The notes beneath the pieces are model-generated. The model was not told the DNA's origin, made no database searches, and worked only from the letters and a program-made list of their open reading frames with translations. From Nitrospirota bacterium (GTDB taxonomy: Bacteria > Nitrospirota > Thermodesulfovibrionia > Thermodesulfovibrionales > UBA9159), in the NCBI GenBank assembly GCA_021790195.1, contig JAJYIF010000021.1, positions 1 through 60,895 of the forward strand: 60,895 nucleotides of DNA, written 5' to 3'. How positions within the stretch are numbered: position 1 is the first letter of the stretch; each line of letters starts with the position of its first letter. Position numbers and translations under genes: made by a program. Shown one piece after another: positions 58,409 through 60,895 of this stretch.

Positions 58409-60895
58409 TTACCAGTGTTCTTTTGTGTTCGTTTGGTAGCTCATGTGCTGGTTACAGGCGCTAACAGACGAACCGCAGTTTGAATCCGAATAGCCGGTGC
58501 CGCTGGAGGCCTTTGTGAAACCGTCTAAATATGGCGTCACACCTTGATATTGAGACGGAGCATTCGGCATGACAATAAGTCTTGAAATCTTTGATCCGTG
58601 AGGTATCCTCACATGACAGCCGACACATGGCGCACTTTGGTGCTCGGAGTGGGCTGTGTGAGGCCTGTTGGCGCTTATATTATGACAATTCAGGCAGAAC
58701 AAGCCGTTCACCGTGCCGGAATTTGTAGAATTGGTGTTATAAGTCCATAACGTTGTACTCCCGTTCACACCCTGATACGGCCAGCTGCGGTTTGTGCCGG
58801 TCAGCATGAACTTCACAGCCGAGCCGTGCGGTCCCTGGGCCGCAGGAGAGGCCGAATCATTGCCATGACAATCAGTGCAGGTCATCGTCTGATTGCCCAC
58901 ATTTGTCCACGGAGCAACCATGTCTGTTGAAGCTAAAGGCCATTTTCCAGCATATCCCCACGGGTTCCCGAAGTTGTTGCTGTTCGTAACAACCGGATGT
59001 GACGAGGCGTTATTGGGGTTGAATTCAAGGGCCTGGTCCGTCTCCTGGAAGCCGCCCGACGGCGAAGTCGGCAGCGTCCCGTAATAAGCCGAATGACACT
59101 TAAAACACAGCGTTGCCTCAATATCGGTTCCCGCCGTGATAGTCGTCTTCGTAAAGTTCCCTGCTGCGGGCGCAGTCCAGTTGGCCGGGTACGAAGAGAG
59201 TTTCGCTCCCCATGCGCTCTGAAGCGCAGGCGCGGCAGCATTGCCGGTAAGGGTTCCGGCGCCTGAGTGCAATCCCTGCTTTGCGGAATGCTCATCATGG
59301 CAGTCGATACAGTTCGCATGGCGCGATACCCCACCAAGTGTGTTCCCGAATGCGGCATTATTGAATTCAGTTACACTGTTATGGACATTATCGCTATTGA
59401 CGGGATGACCGTATCCGGTGGAAACCTTGGCAAATTCAGTCGCCAGATCTTTTCCGGAGTAGTTCGTTCCGATAGTACCGTTTCCGTGGCAGTTGTAACA
59501 GATGAAATTGGCCGGGGAGCTCGCCGTGGGCGTCGTTGTCGCATCGCCGGGGTTGGTGCTCCCCGCGAGCAGGGACTTCCAGTCGGAGAAGTGCACCGCT
59601 CCGAAAGGAGAACCGCTGTCATTGGGCATCGCATCGCCCCGGTCGGAATGGCACTTTGTGCAATTCCTGGCAAAAGTCGAGCCGTCATGCAACGTATAGG
59701 TCCATGCGCCGCCCGGCGTTGTAGAAGTCGAGTTGTGAGCCGAGGCCTGATAAGCGCTCTGACTCAACGCAGGATGGTTTGCGTCGACAGGGTTTGTATG
59801 ACAAGAAAGGCACATGCCGCCCGATGTACTTTCGTAATCGGTAGTGTCCTTTGTCGCAACTGTTTTTGTGGTAGCGGCGCGGCTCGCCGACGAGCTCGAA
59901 TTAACATAGACATCGTAATTGTGCGCGTTCGGATTGGCGGCGTCCGTGGCGTTATGTATATGGTCGTCGTGGCACATGTTCACGCAGGAGCGCGCAGCAG
60001 GCGCGTTGCCGGACAGGGGATTACCCCAGGAGATGCCGCTGTCCGTATAGGCGTCGTTTGTCCCCGCCACGTTTCCAAGGGTGTGCTTGGTCGTTTTTGC
60101 CACGGCTCCGGTCATGCCCTGCCAGGTAGAAACGTGGCAAGCACTGCAATAATACCCGCCTTTCGACTCCACCGGCGCAAATCCAGCCTTGTGGCTATGG
60201 CAACCTGTGCATTCCGCAGCATTATTATGGGTCGTCCCTCCGGTGTTGTTCGCGGTATTATAATTATGATATTTGTTCTGGCTATGGCAGACTTCGCAGA
60301 CCCTCGTCGAGGTCGAATGGCCGTTCGTGTCGTCACCCATCAGTCCGGGCGTTGAACCGGCCGTTCCTGATTTGTTTTCGAAATCAACACTGACGCTGGA
60401 TGTGCCTGTTGAGGCCCAATTTGTGCCGTCAGGGGTCGCTATGCTCTGATTTATCAAATAAATGTTCGTTGTATCGTGTGCCGTATGGCAAGTCGTGCAA
60501 ACGAACTGGCCGTATTTCTGTCCCGAGATCCCCCAGCCTCCGGGCGCCCATCTTCCGGGCGTCCATGTGCCTCCTCCGCCCGTGCAGGAGGCATAGTCGG
60601 TATATAAACTATTGGAGCATGTCCCGTTCCAGTTGGAGCTATGAGACTTGATCGAATTAGCGTCGGCCGGCGCGTTTTGGTCTGTCTTATGGCAGGCGTT
60701 GCACGTCTCTTCCTTTGACCTCTTAAGGAGGTTGCCGTCGCCTGGAACTGCTTTAATTACAGTGCTCGTAACCGTGTTGCTCGTGACCGCAGAATGGTTT
60801 GCATCGGATGCGGCAACGTAAGTCTGGTATTGACCGCCTACCGTAGCGCCGGCGGTCGCCGCATGAGTGAAGGTCACTGTCGGACTGCTTGCCCC
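58409..60895 (-). CDS. Large multiheme cytochrome c, 5' end beyond the window
   Basis: At least 828 residues are visible and the frame is open past the right edge, so the N-terminus and signal peptide are missing. There are 13 CXXCH motifs and one CX3CH (CVNMCH), each expected to bind heme c: examples are CNACH, CTTCH, CEVCH, CTGCH, CSACH, CFKCH and CVGCH. The spacing and linkers (repeats of the form SHSSNWNG, HDDHIHNATD) resemble periplasmic or outer-surface multiheme proteins of Geobacter and Nitrospirota that carry electrons across the envelope. The C-terminal tail (SSVSACNQHMSYQTNTKEHW) is not heme-binding. The downstream operon encodes the maturation pair ResB/CcsB. Which redox partner it serves is unknown. 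Confidence 0.9.
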   Translation of the reverse strand, partial: GASSPTVTFTHAATAGATVGGQYQTYVAASDANHSAVTSNTVTSTVIKAVPGDGNLLKRSKEETCNACHKTDQNAPADANSIKSHSSNWNGTCSNSLYTDYASCTGGGGTWTPGRWAPGGWGISGQKYGQFVCTTCHTAHDTTNIYLINQSIATPDGTNWASTGTSSVSVDFENKSGTAGSTPGLMGDDTNGHSTSTRVCEVCHSQNKYHNYNTANNTGGTTHNNAAECTGCHSHKAGFAPVESKGGYYCSACHVSTWQGMTGAVAKTTKHTLGNVAGTNDAYTDSGISWGNPLSGNAPAARSCVNMCHDDHIHNATDAANPNAHNYDVYVNSSSSASRAATTKTVATKDTTDYESTSGGMCLSCHTNPVDANHPALSQSAYQASAHNSTSTTPGGAWTYTLHDGSTFARNCTKCHSDRGDAMPNDSGSPFGAVHFSDWKSLLAGSTNPGDATTTPTASSPANFICYNCHGNGTIGTNYSGKDLATEFAKVSTGYGHPVNSDNVHNSVTEFNNAAFGNTLGGVSRHANCIDCHDEHSAKQGLHSGAGTLTGNAAAPALQSAWGAKLSSYPANWTAPAAGNFTKTTITAGTDIEATLCFKCHSAYYGTLPTSPSGGFQETDQALEFNPNNASSHPVVTNSNNFGNPWGYAGKWPLASTDMVAPWTNVGNQTMTCTDCHGNDSASPAAQGPHGSAVKFMLTGTNRSWPYQGVNGSTTLWTYNTNSTNSGTVNGLFCLNCHNISANRPHTAHSEHQSAPCVGCHVRIPHGSKISRLIVMPNAPSQYQGVTPYLDGFTKASSGTGYSDSNCGSSVSACNQHMSYQTNTKEHW

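Noticed and set aside
59267-60355. 362-residue frame opposite the multiheme cytochrome
   Set aside because: Arg/Val-rich translation typical of the complement of Cys/Ala/Thr codons; the cytochrome frame has 14 heme motifs.
1-60895. CRISPR array, prophage or transposon genes
   Set aside because: No direct-repeat array with spacers and no cas, integrase, capsid or transposase gene was seen.

Overview
The window looks like a chromosomal segment from an anaerobic or microaerophilic Gram-negative bacterium that decodes selenocysteine, most likely a Nitrospirota (Thermodesulfovibrio-like) or deltaproteobacterial lineage. The basis is gene content, not a marker gene: lpxC (outer membrane), a system II cytochrome c maturation pair (ccsB/resB), a large multiheme cytochrome, a periplasmic selenocysteine formate dehydrogenase, an HspR-type heat-shock cluster and a remnant of an aldehyde:ferredoxin oxidoreductase locus. 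No phage or transposase gene is seen. Small non-coding inverted repeats are present.

Layout. 1-7.3 kb: a partial gene, tRNA-Gln and tRNA-Glu, single housekeeping genes (O-methyltransferase, inositol monophosphatase, VOC protein), a two-gene ABC exporter, and a regulator followed by a tiny Lys/Ala-rich peptide gene. 7.3-10.7 kb: lpxC, tldD and mtnP. 10.8-17.9 kb: a minus-strand operon fdnG-fdnH-fdnI-dsbA-like-diheme peroxidase-fdhE. Two of its genes contain an in-frame UGA read as selenocysteine: the active site of FdnG and the first position of the CXXC motif of the DsbA-like protein. A perfect-consensus promoter lies upstream. 18.1-18.8 kb: PilZ and two-CW genes. 19-26.3 kb: an AmpG-like transporter, a truncated glycosyltransferase, a substrate-binding protein overlapping a hybrid histidine kinase, an rRNA methyltransferase and a ferredoxin/AOR pseudogene.

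26.4-39.1 kb: eight co-directional genes, glgP-glgX-fba-pta-ackA-gpmA-pfk-pyk. Together they form much of a route from stored glycogen through glycolysis to acetate with ATP formation. 39.2-45.9 kb: envelope glycan genes (GT2, a PAP2-glycosyltransferase fusion, a polyprenol-phosphate glycosyltransferase, a flippase-like membrane protein), then a cyclic-nucleotide-binding protein coupled to an AI-2E family permease. 46.2-50.4 kb: dnaJ-hspR-clpB with a HAIR-like box at the promoter. 50.4-60.9 kb (minus strand): two B12-binding-type radical SAM proteins, a lipoprotein, ccsB, resB, a PMT/TPR membrane protein and a multiheme cytochrome that runs off the right edge.

The most notable signals are the selenoprotein operon including a UPHC DsbA-like protein, small inverted-repeat elements inserted between and inside genes, the compact glycogen-to-acetate operon, and a recurring arrangement in which the -10 box lies only a few bases before the start codon, suggesting leaderless transcripts.
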